Origin: Pirellulaceae bacterium
Lineage (GTDB): Bacteria > Planctomycetota > Planctomycetia > Pirellulales > Pirellulaceae
Direction of reading: 5' to 3'
Assembly (NCBI GenBank): GCA_020852965.1
Contig: JADYZV010000068.1
Location: 1 to 64,000 of the forward strand
Length of the DNA stretch: 64,000 nucleotides
In this document: positions 52,630 to 62,997 of the stretch, in pieces
Layout of the letters: the number at the start of each line of letters is the position of its first letter
How positions within the stretch are numbered: the stretch's first letter is position 1
Made by a program: the position numbers and the translations under genes
The notes under the pieces: generated by a model
What the model was told of the DNA's origin: nothing
The model's input: only the letters and a program-made list of their open reading frames with translations
Databases searched by the model: none

Positions 52630-55600
52630 ATGTCGAAACTAGAGTGCCTAATTCACACGCGATACTCGGATGGCGCGATGCCCGTCGGTTGGTGGGAGCC
52701 GAGTGCCAGCGCAGAGCGAATCGACTGCCTCCTTTGCCCGCGTCAATGTAGCCTCAAACCCGGCGATCGCGGCTTCTGCTTTGTTCGCGAAAATCGTGAC
52801 GGACAGATGGTCTTGTCGACTTATGGCAAGAGCACTGGATTTTGTATTGATCCAATTGAAAAGAAACCACTCAATCACTTCTATCCAGGCACGTCGGTGC
52901 TGAGCTTTGGTACGGCGGGTTGCAATCTGGGTTGCAAATTCTGTCAGAACTGGGATATCTCCAAATCGCGAGAAGTGGCCAGATTGAGCGCTCGAGCGGA
53001 ACCGGAGACTGTGGCACGCGCGGCGCTAGCCAACAACTGCCAGAGTGTGGCTTTCACCTACAACGACCCAGTGGTATGGGCCGAATATGCCATCGATACG
53101 GCCCAAGCCTGCCATGCTGTCGGGATAAAGACCGTAGCGGTCACTGCGGGCTACATTTCTCCAGTGGCTCGTCGAGATTTTTTTGCCGATATGGACGCTG
53201 CCAACGTCGATCTGAAGGCGTTTAGCGAAGAGTTCTATCGCAAGATTACCTATTCGCATCTTCAGCCTGTGCTCGATACGATCAAATTCCTCAAGCACGA
53301 AACCGACGTGTGGTTTGAAATAACGAATTTAGTGATCCCCCAAGCCAATGACAGTCTGGGGGAATTGCGTGAAATGTGCAATTGGATTGTCGAGACGGTT
53401 GGGGATCAGGTACCGGTACACTTTACCGCATTTCATCCAGACTTCCGTATGCTCGAGCACGGAGCCACCGATCCTCAGACGCTAGTGACAGCCTATGACA
53501 TCGCGCGCTCCGCAGGATTGCGCTATGTGTATGTGGGCAACGTTCACGATGCGGTGCGGCAGAGTACTTTTTGCCATCAATGTGGGCATTTGTTGATCGA
53601 GCGTGAGGGTTATCGACTGGGAAACTATACAATTGATAGCGAGGGTCGCTGCCAAAACTGCAGCGCACCAATCCCTGGGCGCTTTGCGGCACAGCCGGGT
53701 GACTGGGGCGCACGTCGGCAGCCAATACGTATCGAGCGGTACGCGCAGGAGGCTCACCTGCACGATTTAGGTGCGATTGGCGAAAGCTTGCCAGTCGCCA
53801 GTCAAGCTGCCCCAGGACAACAACCGATTAGTTCAATCAGCGCTGCGTCAACGCCCACAGTCATCGCAATGGAGAAAGTTACCGTGACCAGTACCAATTC
53901 CGCCTCGGCCACAACTCCGGCAGGTCCAATCACTACACCGCGTCCATTGAAGCTGGGGCGTTTGACGGCCGAGCAGCGCGGTTTGGTGCTGAAACTTGCC
54001 GCCGCTGGTATCTCGCAGACGGTTACCCAGCAAGCCATGAAGCTACCCGAAGAAGTGGTGGGAAGCTTTTCGCAGTCGATCGTGATGGGAGTCTTCGTAA
54101 CGCTCAAGCGTGGCGAAGTGTTGCGCGGTTGTTGTGGCGTATTGGGCAAGCCGATGGCGCTGGGGCCCGCGATCAGTTCGGCGGCCAAACGCACGGCTAC
54201 TGAGGATCAACGCTTCACGCCCATCTCTGCATGCGAGCTTCCCTACTTGACTATGGACGTGACTCTACTCGGTCCATTTCAGCGGCTTGAGTCACGCGGT
54301 AACAATCGCGCGGCAGAAGTCCAAGTGGGCAAGCATGGATTGATGATTCAGCAAGGGGACAAGAGCGGTTTGCTCCTACCTTCGGTGGCTACTGAGCGAG
54401 GTTGGGGAGCGGAGCGTTTTCTCCAGGCCGTATGCGCCAAAGCCGGTTTACCCTCAGCGGCATGGGAGAGCGACGATACCAGCCTGATGGTGTTTGAGGG
54501 CGAGACGTTCTCGACGCCATTGTCCGAAGAGCTTCCTTTGAATCTCCCCACGGCACGGCCACTGCCTCTCACCGCAGAGCAGTTGTCGGCCTATGCGCAA
54601 ATCGCTGGGCAAAACATCGTGGCGATGGTAACGGGAGGGACACCTTCCTACGTGATATCTCACCTACCCGACACCACGGTCAATGCCATCGTGCTTTCGC
54701 TCGAATGGCAGGCGGATCAGTCTGAGAATGATGCGCGGCAAGGGAGCGCGCTGCAGGTCTCCTTTCGCCCTGGAGTTTCACTGCAATCGACCTTGTTTCA
54801 AATGTGCCAGCAGGCGGCGCAGATGTTTTACGAGCAGCGTTTCAATGGCCAGCTCAACATCGGTTTGACGCTTGGCTTCGATCCGGCGATGCACGGCTAT
54901 GGCGCGCGCGCGGACTTGTCCGGTATCGAATCGACCGATCGAGCTCTGGTGATATCCGATGCGCGGCACTGCGGAATTGCCTTCGATCCTAAGAAGAGCC
55001 CCGATGAGCTGCGCGAGCTATTGCGGCGCAATTTGCCAATTGGCAGTCGCGATTCGACCGTGCATTCGGTACATGTGCTTTCGACAATGCCCAGCGTCAT
55101 TAGCATAGCTGCGCCTACGCCGGTCGACACCCAGGGAGTGCGTCCTGCAGCGGTGGCTGGGAAGTTCTACCCGGCCGAGGACGCCGCCCGGCGCGCGTTG
55201 GTCGACAAGCTGCTCGACGAAGAAGCCCCACAAACCTATCAGCCGTTGGCAGTGATGGTGCCGCACGCTGGGCTCAAGTACAGTGGCGGTGTGGCCAGCC
55301 AAGTTTGGCGCAGCATCGACGGACTCGACGGGCGCACGTTGCTGGTGGTTTCACCCAAGCATACCAAGGCTGGTGTCAACTGGAGTATATGCCCCTTCAA
55401 GACTTGGCAGCTCTCCGGCAAGGTCTCCTTCGAATCCGATCGCGAATTGGCCATGCAGCTCGCCGAGCGGATTGACGCGCTGCAGCTCGACGCCGCCGCG
55501 CATCAGCAAGAGCACGGCATCGAGGTCCAATTACCGATACTCGAGCGCGTAGCACCGCAGGCGAAGGTGATCGGACTGGCTCTGCATGGCGGTAGTTGGG

Positions 55601-55965
55601 ACGACATCAGTACCGCAGCCAAACAACTCGCCGAATTCCTACAAACGCTCGACGAGCCACCGTTGCTTGTGATCTCTAGCGATATGAATCACTATGCTAG
55701 CGATCGCGAGAATCGACGGCTCGACCGTTTGGCGCTCAATGCGATGGCCAGCGGCGACCCACAGCAGTTGATCGATGTTTGCCAAGAACATGAAATCAGC
55801 ATGTGCGGCCTAGTTCCCGCCGCTTTGGTCATGGAGACCTTGCGACAACAGGGGCACGCCCTAAAGGTCATCGAGGTCGACTATGCCACCAGCGGTGATG
55901 TGTCTGGAGATAGATCTCAGGTCGTCGGCTACGCCGGGTTGTTGCTCGTGTCAGACAATCAATAA
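52630..55965 (+). CDS. AmmeMemoRadiSam fusion: radical SAM + AMMECR1 + Memo
   Basis: 1111 residues in one chain. Radical SAM part: Cys-rich start (CLLCPRQCSLKPGDRGFC, 33-50), cluster motif CNLGCKFCQN with Cys98, 102 and 105, then a zinc ribbon CHQC...CQNC near 312-345. After a Thr/Ser/Pro linker, an AMMECR1 domain at about 445-640 (LRGCCGVLG in place of the usual LRGCIGT-type, and ERGWGAERFLQAVCAKAG). A further domain at about 646-830 (AYAQIAGQNIVAMVTGG, FQMCQQAAQMFYEQRF) resembles no family I know. A Memo domain at about 836-1108 is complete (VRPAAVAGKFYPAE, VPHAGLKYSG, SPKHTKAG, EHGIEVQLPIL, SSDMNHYAS). In other genomes these parts are usually separate genes of one conserved system of unknown function; three in one chain fix a 1:1:1 ratio. 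The family call is certain, the reaction is not. Confidence 0.92.
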   Translation: MSKLECLIHTRYSDGAMPVGWWEPSASAERIDCLLCPRQCSLKPGDRGFCFVRENRDGQMVLSTYGKSTGFCIDPIEKKPLNHFYPGTSVLSFGTAGCNLGCKFCQNWDISKSREVARLSARAEPETVARAALANNCQSVAFTYNDPVVWAEYAIDTAQACHAVGIKTVAVTAGYISPVARRDFFADMDAANVDLKAFSEEFYRKITYSHLQPVLDTIKFLKHETDVWFEITNLVIPQANDSLGELREMCNWIVETVGDQVPVHFTAFHPDFRMLEHGATDPQTLVTAYDIARSAGLRYVYVGNVHDAVRQSTFCHQCGHLLIEREGYRLGNYTIDSEGRCQNCSAPIPGRFAAQPGDWGARRQPIRIERYAQEAHLHDLGAIGESLPVASQAAPGQQPISSISAASTPTVIAMEKVTVTSTNSASATTPAGPITTPRPLKLGRLTAEQRGLVLKLAAAGISQTVTQQAMKLPEEVVGSFSQSIVMGVFVTLKRGEVLRGCCGVLGKPMALGPAISSAAKRTATEDQRFTPISACELPYLTMDVTLLGPFQRLESRGNNRAAEVQVGKHGLMIQQGDKSGLLLPSVATERGWGAERFLQAVCAKAGLPSAAWESDDTSLMVFEGETFSTPLSEELPLNLPTARPLPLTAEQLSAYAQIAGQNIVAMVTGGTPSYVISHLPDTTVNAIVLSLEWQADQSENDARQGSALQVSFRPGVSLQSTLFQMCQQAAQMFYEQRFNGQLNIGLTLGFDPAMHGYGARADLSGIESTDRALVISDARHCGIAFDPKKSPDELRELLRRNLPIGSRDSTVHSVHVLSTMPSVISIAAPTPVDTQGVRPAAVAGKFYPAEDAARRALVDKLLDEEAPQTYQPLAVMVPHAGLKYSGGVASQVWRSIDGLDGRTLLVVSPKHTKAGVNWSICPFKTWQLSGKVSFESDRELAMQLAERIDALQLDAAAHQQEHGIEVQLPILERVAPQAKVIGLALHGGSWDDISTAAKQLAEFLQTLDEPPLLVISSDMNHYASDRENRRLDRLALNAMASGDPQQLIDVCQEHEISMCGLVPAALVMETLRQQGHALKVIEVDYATSGDVSGDRSQVVGYAGLLLVSDNQ

Positions 55966-56022
55966 ACGCTCCAAGTGTCTTGTCAAACTCATCAACTTGG
56001 GATTGGCCATTTAAAACGAGTG

Positions 56023-56142
56023 CTCTGTCCACATATAAATTCACGGTAGTGGACGAGGTTACGAGTCCGTTTGATTCGGTAGTTGTCTGGGACTCGTAAC
56101 CTCGTCCACTACCTCCAACCCCATAATCTTATGTGGACAGAG
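56023..56142. repeat. Nested palindrome: family B element inside a 12-base outer inverted repeat
   Basis: The inner element 56046-56112 has perfect 23-base arms (56046-56068 and 56090-56112). Outer arms CTCTGTCCACAT (56023-56034) and ATGTGGACAGAG (56131-56142) also pair perfectly. It separates the radical SAM fusion and the GH25 gene and could fold as a long cruciform or serve as a transcript end. Confidence 0.8.
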
Positions 56143-56225
56143 ACTAGTGCGGTTGCTTTGAACCCAGAAGCCAATTAGGCTAACTGTATTCTATTGCAAT
56201 CGAATTCTCGGAAGGTTGAACCACG

Positions 56226-57128
56226 ATGCGGAACCCCACCAATACCGCGAGCAAAGCGAGCAATATAGGGTTATTGCGAGTCGGCTTGGGTCTAGTCTGC
56301 TTGATGGTCTTGACGCCAGCCGCTTGGGCCCAGCGGGCTCGGGGAGTCGACGCTTCCTTTTGGCAAGGGAATATGGACTGGAGCAAAACGTATGACGCTG
56401 GCGCCCGTTTCGCATTTGTCCGCTCGTCACGTGGTTTGACTTATGACGATACGCTTTTTGTGCAAAACATGACCACCATCTCAAATATGGCTTCAGCCGG
56501 TAAGACCATCTACGCTGGGGCCTATCACTACGGAATTCCAGGCGACGCGCTGACATCCGGCTCAACCAGCGCGGCTATCGAGGCCCATGCCCGGGCCGAA
56601 GCAAACCACTTCGTCACTACGGCCGGTGATTACATGACCGCCGGCTGGTTGCGCCCCGTTTTGGATTTAGAAAATGGCGCCACGGTTGGGAATACTGCAG
56701 TGCGGCTCCTATCCAATTCGCAGTTGTCTTCTTGGGCGAACACGTTTATGAATGAAGTCGAAGCGCGAGTCGGTGTCGAGCCGTTGGTCTACATGAATAC
56801 CAACTACGCCACGAACTACATTGACAATAGTTTAGCGGATCGCGACTTGTGGATCGCCAACTACAATTCGGGCGGTGTCCACGGCGATCCTTTGACCACC
56901 GGCAGCCCACCGACGGGAAACGCTGGCGCTTGGTCGTTCTGGCAGTACACTAGCCTAGGATCCAGCGAATTGTATGGTATCCCCGGTAACACCATCGATT
57001 TGAACGTGGCCAATGGCGACATCAACTTCGTACGAGGATTTGTCATCCCGTCGAGTGTCCCCGAGCCGGGTGGCGCGTTGGTCATTTGCGGTGCCAGCTT
57101 GTTGGCTCTCTCTCGCCGCCGCCGCTGA
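56226..57128 (+). CDS. Secreted GH25 lysozyme-like protein with PEP-CTERM tail
   Basis: 300 residues; ATG 56226 behind GGAAGG. Signal peptide about 14-36 (IGLLRVGLGLVCLMVLTPAA). The GH25 domain starts RGVDASFWQGNMDWSKTYDA (first catalytic Asp in GVDAS) and includes AYHYGIPGD, LRPVLDLENG (Asp and Glu of the active site) and LWIANYNSGG. The end is a PEP-CTERM sorting signal: VPEPGGALVICGASLLALS followed by RRRR. Such tails are recognised by an exosortase and the protein is then tied to the envelope or exopolysaccharide. The domain would cut beta-1,4 links in peptidoglycan or a related polymer. The truncated FemAB-like gene in the polysaccharide locus belongs to the same sorting context. Confidence 0.9.
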   Translation: MRNPTNTASKASNIGLLRVGLGLVCLMVLTPAAWAQRARGVDASFWQGNMDWSKTYDAGARFAFVRSSRGLTYDDTLFVQNMTTISNMASAGKTIYAGAYHYGIPGDALTSGSTSAAIEAHARAEANHFVTTAGDYMTAGWLRPVLDLENGATVGNTAVRLLSNSQLSSWANTFMNEVEARVGVEPLVYMNTNYATNYIDNSLADRDLWIANYNSGGVHGDPLTTGSPPTGNAGAWSFWQYTSLGSSELYGIPGNTIDLNVANGDINFVRGFVIPSSVPEPGGALVICGASLLALSRRRR

Positions 57129-57214
57129 TCTCAGCTTCGAAAGCGAGTTTGGGCAGCAGTAGGCTAGTCTGTTCAACACAACACCTGCTGCCGCTCGCCA
57201 CGGCGGTAGTTTTC

Positions 57215-59938
57215 TTATTCGGATTGAGCCAATTTGCGTAGCACGGTCGGTAGAATGCCGCCGTTGTTGTAGTAGTCGAGTTCGACGGGCGTGTCGATGC
57301 GCACCGATGTTTCGAATTCGATAACTTTGCCTTGGTCGTTGGTAGCTTTCACTCGGATGGTACTGCGCGGTTGCAATTGATGGCCATCGATTCCGATGTC
57401 AAACGACTCGAAGCCGGTCAGGCCGAGGGACTGCCAGCTTTCACCTTCGGCAAATTGCAGCGGTAAGATTCCCATACCGACCAAATTGCTGCGGTGGATG
57501 CGTTCATAGCTGGAGGCGATGACCGCGCGAACGCCGAGCAGCAACGTACCTTTAGCGGCCCAGTCGCGACTGCTGCCGGTACCGTATTCGGCACCTGCAA
57601 GAATCACGAGCGGCGTGCCATTGGCAATGTATCGCATGGCGGCGTCGTAGATAGGCAGTTGTTCGCCGCTGGGGATGTGTTTGGTATAGCCCCCTTCGGT
57701 TTCGGGAACCATTTGATTGCGGATGCGAATGTTGGCAAACGTGCCGCGAACCATCACGCGATCGTTGCCACGGCGCGAGCCATAACTGTTGAAATCGCGT
57801 GGCTCGATATGGTGCGAGATCAAGTATTGACCAGCGGGACTGTTTTGCGCAATGGCTCCTGCGGGAGAGATGTGATCGGTGGTCACCGAGTCACCCAAGG
57901 CGGCCAGGCAACGTGCCGAGCGAATGGCTGTTGGCGGAGTCACATCGGCGGTGATGCCTTCCAAAAAGGGTGGTCGCTGAATGTATGTGCTCGACTCGCG
58001 CCATTCGTAGCGATCCCCGGGGGTGATTTCAATTGCGTTCCACTTTTCATTGGAGGTGAATGCTCCGGCGTACTGCTTCTCGAACATCTCCGGCAACACG
58101 CAGGCTTCCACCGTGGATTTGATTTCTTCGGCGGTGGGCCAAATATCTCGCAGAAAGACTGGTTCACCTTTCTGATTGGTGCCCAACGGTTCAGTATCGA
58201 GATCGATATCCATGGTGCCAGCCAAGGCGTAGGCCACGACCAGTGGCGGGCTGGCCAGATAGTTGGCACGCGTCAGCGGATTGACTCGCCCTTCAAAATT
58301 GCGATTGCCGCTCAGTACGGCTGCGGCTACCAGATCGCCACTCTTGATCGCGTTGGCTACTGGCTCCGGCAGCGGTCCGCTGTTGCCAATGCAAGTGGTG
58401 CAGCCATACCCGACCGTTTGGAATCCGAGCTTCGCCAGCGGTTCCGACAATTTAGCGCGGTCGAAGTAGTCCGTCACCACGCGCGAGCCAGGTGCCAATG
58501 ATGTCTTCACGAACGGCGGAACCGTCAAGCCCTTCTCGACCGCTTTCTTGGCGAGCAAGCCGGCACCGACCATCACCGAAGGGTTGGATGTATTGGTGCA
58601 ACTAGTGATCGCGGCAATGACCACCGCACCATGACCGATCTCGACTGAGCTGCCATTGTTTTGAACGGTAGTAGTATGGCTGAGCTCTTTTGCATCGAGA
58701 CCAAAGCCGCGATTGGCTACCGGCGCAACTAGGCTCGCCTGAAATGATTGCTTCATATCGGATAGTGCCACACGATCCTGGGGACGCTTGGGCCCGGCCA
58801 ACGAGGGAACGACCGAACCGAGATCGAATTGGAGGGTCTGCGAATACTCGAGCGCCGGCGAATTGTCCTCGCGGAACAAACCTTGCGCCTTCATATAGGC
58901 TTCGACCAGTGCGACTTGTTCCGCCGAGCGGCCGGTACGTGCTAGATAGTGCAGTGTTTCCGCGTCGATGGGGAAAAATCCCATGGTGGCACCATACTCA
59001 GGAGCCATGTTGGCAATCGTCGCGCGATCGGCCAACGCCATTTTGGAGATGCCCGATCCGAAGAACTCGACAAACTTCCCGACCACGCCCGCTTTGCGTA
59101 GAATCTCGGTAACGCGCAATACCAAATCGGTCGCGGTCGCGCCTGCAGGTAGTTCGCCGGTGATTTCAAAACCGACCACCTCGGGCATCAGCATGTAAAG
59201 CGGTTGCCCCAACATGCCCGCTTCGGCTTCGATGCCCCCGACCCCCCAACCTAACACCCCCAAGCCGTTGATCATGGTGGTGTGGCTATCTGTCCCCACT
59301 AGTGTATCAGGCAGTGCAACGGGCCCCAAATGATCTTCGCGCACAAAGACACATTGGGCCAAGTACTCCAAGTTGACTTGATGCACGATGCCCGTGTTGG
59401 GTGGAACGACGCGGAAGTTGTTGAACGCTTGCTGACCCCAACGTAGAAATTCATAGCGCTCTTGATTGCGCTCGAACTCGATCTCCACGTTCCGTGACAA
59501 AGCATCGAGGGTACCGAACAAGTCGACTTGAACGGAGTGGTCAATCACCAAGTCGACCGGGATCAGTGGATTGATCTTTGTCGGATCGCCCCCGAGCGTC
59601 TGCATTCCATCACGCATAGCGGCCAAGTCGACAATGCACGGAACGCCAGTGAAGTCTTGCAAGACCACCCGTGCGGGCATGAAGGGAACTTCGACCGGTG
59701 CAGGTGCCTTGGCATTCCACTTAGCCAAAGCGCGAACGTCCTCTTCGCGGACCACGTAGCCGTCGCAATTGCGCAGGACCGCTTCGAGCAAAATACGGAT
59801 CGAAAATGGGAGCTTGGAGATGTTACCCAGTCCCAGCGATTCGAGCTTTTTTAAGCTGTAGAAGCCGATCTCGCCGGTAGGGCCTCGAAAAGTGTCGCGA
59901 GCTTGGAAGGGATCTTGCAGGAGCGCTTGCTGTGCCAT
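57215..59938 (-). CDS. acnA: Aconitate hydratase AcnA
   Basis: 907 residues, the usual length for AcnA/IRP1-type aconitases. The iron-sulfur ligands are [10 protein letters not shown] and [32 protein letters not shown] and [20 protein letters not shown] are substrate and domain-4 motifs. It interconverts citrate and isocitrate in the TCA cycle. ATG 59938. It is monocistronic on the minus strand with an upstream region of 400 bases shared with a divergent secreted protein. Nothing unusual in the chain. Confidence 0.96.
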   Translation of the reverse strand: MAQQALLQDPFQARDTFRGPTGEIGFYSLKKLESLGLGNISKLPFSIRILLEAVLRNCDGYVVREEDVRALAKWNAKAPAPVEVPFMPARVVLQDFTGVPCIVDLAAMRDGMQTLGGDPTKINPLIPVDLVIDHSVQVDLFGTLDALSRNVEIEFERNQERYEFLRWGQQAFNNFRVVPPNTGIVHQVNLEYLAQCVFVREDHLGPVALPDTLVGTDSHTTMINGLGVLGWGVGGIEAEAGMLGQPLYMLMPEVVGFEITGELPAGATATDLVLRVTEILRKAGVVGKFVEFFGSGISKMALADRATIANMAPEYGATMGFFPIDAETLHYLARTGRSAEQVALVEAYMKAQGLFREDNSPALEYSQTLQFDLGSVVPSLAGPKRPQDRVALSDMKQSFQASLVAPVANRGFGLDAKELSHTTTVQNNGSSVEIGHGAVVIAAITSCTNTSNPSVMVGAGLLAKKAVEKGLTVPPFVKTSLAPGSRVVTDYFDRAKLSEPLAKLGFQTVGYGCTTCIGNSGPLPEPVANAIKSGDLVAAAVLSGNRNFEGRVNPLTRANYLASPPLVVAYALAGTMDIDLDTEPLGTNQKGEPVFLRDIWPTAEEIKSTVEACVLPEMFEKQYAGAFTSNEKWNAIEITPGDRYEWRESSTYIQRPPFLEGITADVTPPTAIRSARCLAALGDSVTTDHISPAGAIAQNSPAGQYLISHHIEPRDFNSYGSRRGNDRVMVRGTFANIRIRNQMVPETEGGYTKHIPSGEQLPIYDAAMRYIANGTPLVILAGAEYGTGSSRDWAAKGTLLLGVRAVIASSYERIHRSNLVGMGILPLQFAEGESWQSLGLTGFESFDIGIDGHQLQPRSTIRVKATNDQGKVIEFETSVRIDTPVELDYYNNGGILPTVLRKLAQSE

Positions 59939-60024
59939 GGAATTTTTCTATCTCAGCGCGAGGTGGTTCTTGGGGAAGAAATTGGGCATCGACATGAGGG
60001 AATCGAGCTTAGTAAGCAGGCTTA

Positions 60025-60030
60025 ATTATA
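60025..60030 (-). promoter_or_regulatory. Possible -10 box for acnA
   Basis: TATAAT on the minus strand, about 87 bases before the acnA start. No good -35 hexamer stands at the normal distance, so this is only a suggestion. Confidence 0.25.
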
Positions 60031-60347
60031 TAAGCGGGTTTGTTCAACTCCGGATTATAGCGGCTTGGGGTCCCGTTGTTAATGTAGGCGAAACTGACAA
60101 TTTGTCCCAAGAGAAATGTCACTTCTCAGCCATTTCACTGCAAACGAACTCATGAAATGAAATGTGATTTTGCCTCGATGGGGCGCTGGTGCACTTGTCC
60201 CGTTGGGTACCGATTCACGGGCGCGTAAGTTGGGTAGTTTTGGCGGATTGTTCCGCATAATCCGAAAGTACTGAAAATCTGGAGTGAAACGGTTCGATCA
60301 ATTAGTGGATCGTTAACGCGCAAATGCCCGCAGTGGAGTCTGAGTCT

Positions 60348-61361
60348 ATGAGAATGCGTCACTTTATGGCAGTTTGCTTGGCTGGTTTGGCCGTGAGCAA
60401 CAGCGTGCCCGAGTCCCTTTCGGCCTGCGAGCGCTGTCGTGGAGAGCACCTGTGCAAATCGTGCCAACCGTCCGACGATCGTGGTTTGCTCGATATGTTG
60501 GACTCCGTTCTCGTACGCCGCCGGCCACGACTGGAGCCAGTGAGCATTCCACGTCTCCCATCGCTCGATGGAAGTTTGTCTCGCGCCGTGGCAGGACGTG
60601 TCACCTGTCAATGTGGCTCAGCACCCGACTGTGGCTGTGAGCTGAACGAACCAAACTGTGGCTGTGAACTGAACGAACCAACCTGTGGCTGCGAACTGCA
60701 CCAAACCGATCGTTACATTACCCACGGACAAGCGGGTTCACGGGCTGCGATCTCGACGCAATCAGCTCTTCCCGACGAACCATTGGGCGAGTCGTACTCG
60801 GAGAGTTATTCCGCACCCTACATGCCGAGTTCGCCGACTGCGATTGAACATGACAGCTATCGCATCGACGCGCCTAGACCGCTCCCAGTCACACCGCGGC
60901 CACACCATCAACCGACTGAGATCGTACCACGTCCCGATAGCGAAGTCGATCCGTTTCGCGATGAGTCAACCGGTCGCGTGCGACGCATTCCCGCGCGGGC
61001 CGCGCAACATACTCCGTCGCAGCGCGACGATCGACAAAGCTACGATGCACAGGCTCGTCATGAAGCGGTTCGCATGTCGCTTTCTGACGATCCAACCGGT
61101 GAGCCAGCCCAGCCGACGGTCGACTCGAATTACGCTCGGCGTCAGAACCTTGATGTCAACGGTTCGAGCCGCCGACGCACTGTCGAGCCCGCGCACTCGC
61201 CCGCTGTGCACCTACCTGAAGTCGTCACCGCCTCGGGACTGCAGACCCTAAGCAGCGGGCGAGCAACTCCAGGTGCGAGCTACGGCAACAACTCGGTACC
61301 ACGAACTGTGCAACCCCAGGCGACTGGCGTTGCTAACCCGCTGCGTAGCAATAGCCGCTAG
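60348..61361 (+). CDS. Secreted Cys-rich repeat protein, unknown
   Basis: 337 residues from ATG 60348. Signal peptide about 1-24 (FMAVCLAGLAVSNSVPESLS). The first mature part has ten or more Cys (ACERCRGEHLCKSCQ, then a threefold CGCELNEPN-type repeat at about 88-115), probably metal-binding or disulfide-bonded. The rest is Pro/Arg/Ser-rich and likely disordered. The tandem unit is nine codons (GCELNEPNC) repeated with few changes. A rho-independent terminator follows at 61449. No family recognised. Confidence 0.7.
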   Translation: MRMRHFMAVCLAGLAVSNSVPESLSACERCRGEHLCKSCQPSDDRGLLDMLDSVLVRRRPRLEPVSIPRLPSLDGSLSRAVAGRVTCQCGSAPDCGCELNEPNCGCELNEPTCGCELHQTDRYITHGQAGSRAAISTQSALPDEPLGESYSESYSAPYMPSSPTAIEHDSYRIDAPRPLPVTPRPHHQPTEIVPRPDSEVDPFRDESTGRVRRIPARAAQHTPSQRDDRQSYDAQARHEAVRMSLSDDPTGEPAQPTVDSNYARRQNLDVNGSSRRRTVEPAHSPAVHLPEVVTASGLQTLSSGRATPGASYGNNSVPRTVQPQATGVANPLRSNSR

Positions 61362-61448
61362 AGCAATGGGAATCATAGAAAAACCGCGCAATGCATGTCG
61401 CGGCCTCCTGCGGTGCGAACAGGTCTAGCCATGCCTGTTTTCCCGCCA

Positions 61449-61494
61449 AGACACCGAAGGGTCATCTCCCGCTCCCTTCGGTGTCTATTTTTTT
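61449..61494 (+). terminator. Rho-independent terminator
   Basis: AGACACCGAAGGG (61449-61461) pairs perfectly over 13 bases with CCCTTCGGTGTCT (61474-61486), loop of 12, followed by seven T (61488-61494). It ends the Cys-rich protein transcript on the plus strand. Confidence 0.92.
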
Positions 61495-61926
61495 AACCGT
61501 TCGCCCGACAGTCGCTGACCGCCCCGCCGGTCAGTCGCTCTATTCTCGGCGATGGAAGCTCCAAAATTCTCCAAGAGCGTGAACGGTTACCGCTTTTCTT
61601 TGGACTCCAGCAGAATAATACCTCAGGAAAATTAATTTGACTCTCGTCATCACAAGCGTATGATGACTTCAGCTCAAGCATTAGCTGATCACGATAAAGG
61701 ATGTCGTACTGCTCGCCACAAGCCGCATTGATCCACACGAATTGCATTCAATTGCCGTGGATCTATCTCGCAGGCTGGCGAGCCGCAGCAGGGAAGGTAA
61801 GAGCACCTTAAACGGGTGAACTTGTGCGTTGGCATGCCTGAAAACGACTTCCAGTCCTGCGGGGTTTAGCCTCCTGGGCGGAATGAGACTCTTCGCGCTG
61901 CCCACGCTTTTCCTGGGGGAACTGCG
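61495..61926. other. Intergenic stretch, no gene assigned
   Basis: 432 bases between the terminator and the next gene. A minus-strand frame of 84 codons (61493-61747) is the only one of note; it has no recognisable features and I do not call it. The 3' part should hold the promoter of the next gene. Confidence 0.4.
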
Positions 61927-62994
61927 ATGAACTTCGATACGCGAATAATGGCTCTGTTTACCGTCCTGGCTACTACCATGCCACAGCTTGTCCTCACTGG
62001 GGTGTGTGCCCAGCCTGAGGGAGTGGCCTTCGATGCACCGGCCATCGTAATTGCCGAACCGATCAACCCCGATGTTGTCGAGCAGCCAACCATGGGAGGC
62101 GGCTTGGTCCGCCTACGGATTCCAGTCTCCACATTTCAGTCTCCAGAATTCCGAGGGTCGGTGCAAGAGTACATCATTGAAATCGACAGTCCCTATCAAA
62201 CGTTGCGCGTACTCGACTTCTGGCCCAAGAGCGAACTCTACAGCGGCATTGAAGGGACCGTCAGTGTGCAACGTACGCAACAAAGTGAAAGCAGTTTCAA
62301 CTTCAATGTCTCGGCTGCTTTCGAGCCCATCGGTCGCGGGGCGGCTCAAGGCGAAATGCACAAACAGTCGAGCGAGCAAGAGAGCTTTGAGCGCAAGCCC
62401 CCGATGCAGATCCTCTCATCGAGTGGCACGATCCGCCGAGGCTACGGCGTGTTCTTCAAGTTTCGTCCTGGACCCTATCCGGTATTAGAAGGAGTTCGAG
62501 AGTTGGCGATTTTGGCCGAAGTTCCACCTGGGTGGCGCGCCGATATGCTTCAAATCTACATGCGCGCCGTTGGGACCACCGCGCACACCACTCGCCCGCA
62601 ATCTTTGGGCGAAAGCCGGCTGTGGATGACAACTCACCGGGAGGGAGATCGCGCGGCAGCGGCTGCGGCGACACGCTATGTGAATCAAGAGCGTGCGCTG
62701 CGGTCGCTGGCTGCCGCGAGTCAATCGCAAGTTGCCAGCCACGCCCTGCCAACATTCTGGCACAAACTGGGTGCCAGCTTGGATGTCATCGATCCCAAGA
62801 TCCCACGCGACTACCTAGCACAAGTCATTTTTGACTCGCGCAATCGGTATTACGACAACCCGTCGACCAATCGCTTGCCCGTCGACTTGCGCGTCGCCGT
62901 GCTCGACTATTGGGATGTCCGCAACGAGCTCGCCGCCTACGCCACCGGCGGCCTAGCCACAAAGGGCGTTCAAGTCAGCTTCAACGATCGCTAG
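61927..62994 (+). CDS. Secreted protein, unknown
   Basis: 355 residues, ATG 61927 behind GGGGGA. Signal peptide about 1-29 (MALFTVLATTMPQLVLTGVC, then AQ). The mature protein has a beta-rich first half (LVRLRIPVSTFQSPEFRGSV, YIIEIDSPYQTLRVLDFWPK, GYGVFFKFRPGPYPVLEGVR) and a helical second half (GDRAAAAAATRYVNQERALR; FWHKLGASLDVIDPKIPRDY). No known domain or active site. The family C and E repeats follow directly. Confidence 0.7.
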   Translation: MNFDTRIMALFTVLATTMPQLVLTGVCAQPEGVAFDAPAIVIAEPINPDVVEQPTMGGGLVRLRIPVSTFQSPEFRGSVQEYIIEIDSPYQTLRVLDFWPKSELYSGIEGTVSVQRTQQSESSFNFNVSAAFEPIGRGAAQGEMHKQSSEQESFERKPPMQILSSSGTIRRGYGVFFKFRPGPYPVLEGVRELAILAEVPPGWRADMLQIYMRAVGTTAHTTRPQSLGESRLWMTTHREGDRAAAAAATRYVNQERALRSLAAASQSQVASHALPTFWHKLGASLDVIDPKIPRDYLAQVIFDSRNRYYDNPSTNRLPVDLRVAVLDYWDVRNELAAYATGGLATKGVQVSFNDR

Positions 62995-62997
62995 CCT

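Noticed and set aside
61493-61747. 84-codon minus-strand frame
   Set aside because: Overlaps the terminator region of the neighbouring gene and has no recognisable feature.
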